Shown: piece after piece, positions 21,045-22,613 of the stretch | Numbering within the stretch: position 1 is the stretch's first letter | Layout: each line of letters starts with the position of its first letter | Source of the DNA: Lachnospira sp. UBA5912 | GTDB lineage: Bacteria > Bacillota > Clostridia > Lachnospirales > Lachnospiraceae | Reading direction: 5' to 3' | Length of the DNA: 22,613 nucleotides | Assembly (NCBI GenBank): GCA_002435585.1 | Contig: DJDY01000082.1 | Location: forward strand, 4,885-27,497 | The notes under the pieces: generated by a model | Databases searched by the model: none | What the model was told of the DNA's origin: nothing | Seen by the model: only the letters and a program-made list of their open reading frames with translations | Translations under genes and position numbers: made by a program

Positions 21045-22613
21045 TTATATACTCTCCTTACCCATTAAATTAATATAATCTGCAATACCATATTTATCAT
21101 TAACTGCATAGTCATATCTGTAAGAATCTTCAAGTTCATCATTATATGACTGATAATCTGTTATACCTTTACCAGCATTAGGATGCTTAGATGAATATAT
21201 CTGATCTGCAACATAACACACTATAAGTACTAAACATACTGCTATGGCAATCTTCAGATTAAGCTTTCTATACAGATTATCCATAAGTGGTGCAACAAAA
21301 TATACTATTGCGCAGCCTCCTATACCGAATATAAGAAGACCCTCTGCACATATTCTTCCATGAAGATTAAGAAAATATCCTGAATAATCCCACCACTTCA
21401 TACCATTATGTGTCATCTCAAGATGATATGCTGTAAAGTATTCAAGAAAACCACATAATACAACAGCTACAAGGAATTCTGCAACTGGATTCTTTCTAAG
21501 TCTTGTAAGTAACACAAGAATTATAATTCCACCCATTCCGTATATAGGGAGCCATGGTCCATGCAGCACTCCCCTGTTAACAAACTCACCGTCTGACACA
21601 AGATGAAGTGATACCTCCCATAACCATCCTATAAAGCAGAATGAAAAGAATAACAGAATAACTGAAGTCACACTATACAATCTCATATAATTGATATTGG
21701 CAACACGTGGATTCTTTAGCTTTTCAGGTATAGCTGAAAGTCTTGTTGGATATGCCTTTTTCTCAATTTCATTCCTGTATTTCTTAATAGTAAGCTTTCT
21801 CACCTGTGCATCCGCATATCTGTCGTTAATATCCTTAGAGAATAATGATATACCAAACCATTTGGCTATAAAACCCCTGAAGCCATGACTGACCTCTTCC
21901 GGCTCCTGCTCACCCTTACTGATAAGGTTGTTAATAACCGCATACTCTTTGTTAAGAAGTTCTTCAGGTGCATATTCGAAAAGATACTTATCATTCATAA
22001 ACTCTGCACCAGGCATGTTCACACTCTTTACATATCCTCTCAGATTATAATAAAACTCTGTATAGAACGCTGTTTTATATGCATTAGTAAAGAATAAATC
22101 TGTTAAACCAAGGGTAAAGTAACCTAACACATCCCAGCCTATGAATGTAATGTCAAACACAAAGCACTTCCACTTGTATCCATTCATCATCTTACGCGAA
22201 AGAGTTATCGCCTCCTTCGCATTGATATCAGGATTTTCTGCAACTATGTATGGAACCATTTTGTATGAATAACTCTTAATGATTCCTCCTATTATAGTAA
22301 GACTCCATAAGAACTGGTATACAGACAATAAAAACATCGTACATGCAGCCTTACCCATCTTATTGGCTCTTATAAGATATAAGAATCTCTGCTTAGACAC
22401 ATTGTCATACGACTTTCCTTCCATAAATATACGTCTCATGACAACTTTATATGTATTCTTTATAAAGAACCAGAACAGAAACGTAACTGTAAGACTTCCG
22501 AAGATAAATATTACTGCTGATGCATTAGCAGAACCTGTTATGGAACGTATAGCCATAACTGCCTGTGTCATAAACGAACCTGATGATACACCATTAACTA
22601 CTGATGCAAGCAC
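21045..22613 (-). CDS. DUF975 and CmpB (ABC_trans_CmpB) membrane protein fusion, 5' end cut
   Basis: The reading frame is open through the right edge, so the true N-terminus is missing; 522 residues are visible. The N-terminal half resembles DUF975 membrane proteins (FWFFIKNTYKVVMRRIFMEG, MVPYIVAENPDINAKEAITLSRKMMNGYKWK). The C-terminal half (about 310-470) resembles the putative type-IV ABC transporter membrane family (CmpB): FFSFCFIGWLWEV, FVNRGVLHGPWLPIYGMGG, GFLEYFTAYHLE and WWDYSGYFLNLHGRICAEGLL. A charged cytoplasmic linker joins them, and a short charged tail follows the last helix. No ATP-binding subunit is visible, so transport is not demonstrated; the function is unknown. Confidence 0.82.
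   Translation of the reverse strand: MLASVVNGVSSGSFMTQAVMAIRSITGSANASAVIFIFGSLTVTFLFWFFIKNTYKVVMRRIFMEGKSYDNVSKQRFLYLIRANKMGKAACTMFLLSVYQFLWSLTIIGGIIKSYSYKMVPYIVAENPDINAKEAITLSRKMMNGYKWKCFVFDITFIGWDVLGYFTLGLTDLFFTNAYKTAFYTEFYYNLRGYVKSVNMPGAEFMNDKYLFEYAPEELLNKEYAVINNLISKGEQEPEEVSHGFRGFIAKWFGISLFSKDINDRYADAQVRKLTIKKYRNEIEKKAYPTRLSAIPEKLKNPRVANINYMRLYSVTSVILLFFSFCFIGWLWEVSLHLVSDGEFVNRGVLHGPWLPIYGMGGIIILVLLTRLRKNPVAEFLVAVVLCGFLEYFTAYHLEMTHNGMKWWDYSGYFLNLHGRICAEGLLIFGIGGCAIVYFVAPLMDNLYRKLNLKIAIAVCLVLIVCYVADQIYSSKHPNAGKGITDYQSYNDELEDSYRYDYAVNDKYGIADYINLMGKESI

Overview
The window looks like the chromosome of a low-GC anaerobic Firmicute, most likely a gut Lachnospiraceae (Lachnospira/Eubacterium eligens, Coprococcus or Butyrivibrio type). 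The grounds are the AT-rich gene style, strong AGGAGG ribosome sites, a Clostridia-type citrate synthase, a CotF/ferritin-like coat protein, a DUF975-CmpB membrane fusion and a Tp47-like surface protein. The genus is an inference. Nearly all genes are on the minus strand. Only the XRE regulator and the YczE-like membrane protein are on plus.

Layout from left to right. 1-2780: two family-8 glycosyltransferases (the first cut by the window edge) behind a PlsC-like acyltransferase, read from a TTGACA-17-TACAAT promoter that sits between inverted repeats. 3006-5969: a MarR regulator, citrate synthase and lysophospholipase-like hydrolase, read from a TTGACA-17-TATACT promoter with a probable MarR operator. 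6013-10492: an extracytosolic flavin module made of a ferric-reductase-like membrane protein fused to an FMN_bind domain with an SGAT flavinylation site, then ApbE (FAD:protein FMN transferase), then a membrane-anchored Tp47-like protein; its promoter is preceded by seven 10-bp-phased TTAAC-like half-sites. 10557-12275: a ferritin-like coat protein and an aldo/keto reductase-ferredoxin fusion. 12447-15097: an orphan XRE antitoxin-like gene, then a LysR regulator (with a coupled 72-residue protein) divergent from a YczE-like membrane protein. 15103-19337: an operon of a sialidase-like beta-propeller protein, a GntR/FadR regulator and two overlapping esterases. 19489-22613: an AGCS alanine/sodium symporter and a truncated DUF975-CmpB membrane protein.

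The most striking signal is a repeated 5' leader present five times on the minus strand, ending each time at the Shine-Dalgarno sequence of an otherwise unrelated gene (apbE, aldo/keto reductase, lysR, esterase 1, beta-propeller gene). Each copy can fold as an H-type pseudoknot: hairpin P1, whose loop pairs (P2) with a strand lying 4 nt before the SD, across an A-rich linker. The apbE and beta-propeller copies have changed most of the sequence yet keep the pairing. I do not recognise it as a known riboswitch class; it is the best candidate for an undescribed regulatory RNA here.

No tRNA, rRNA, CRISPR array, transposase or phage gene was seen.
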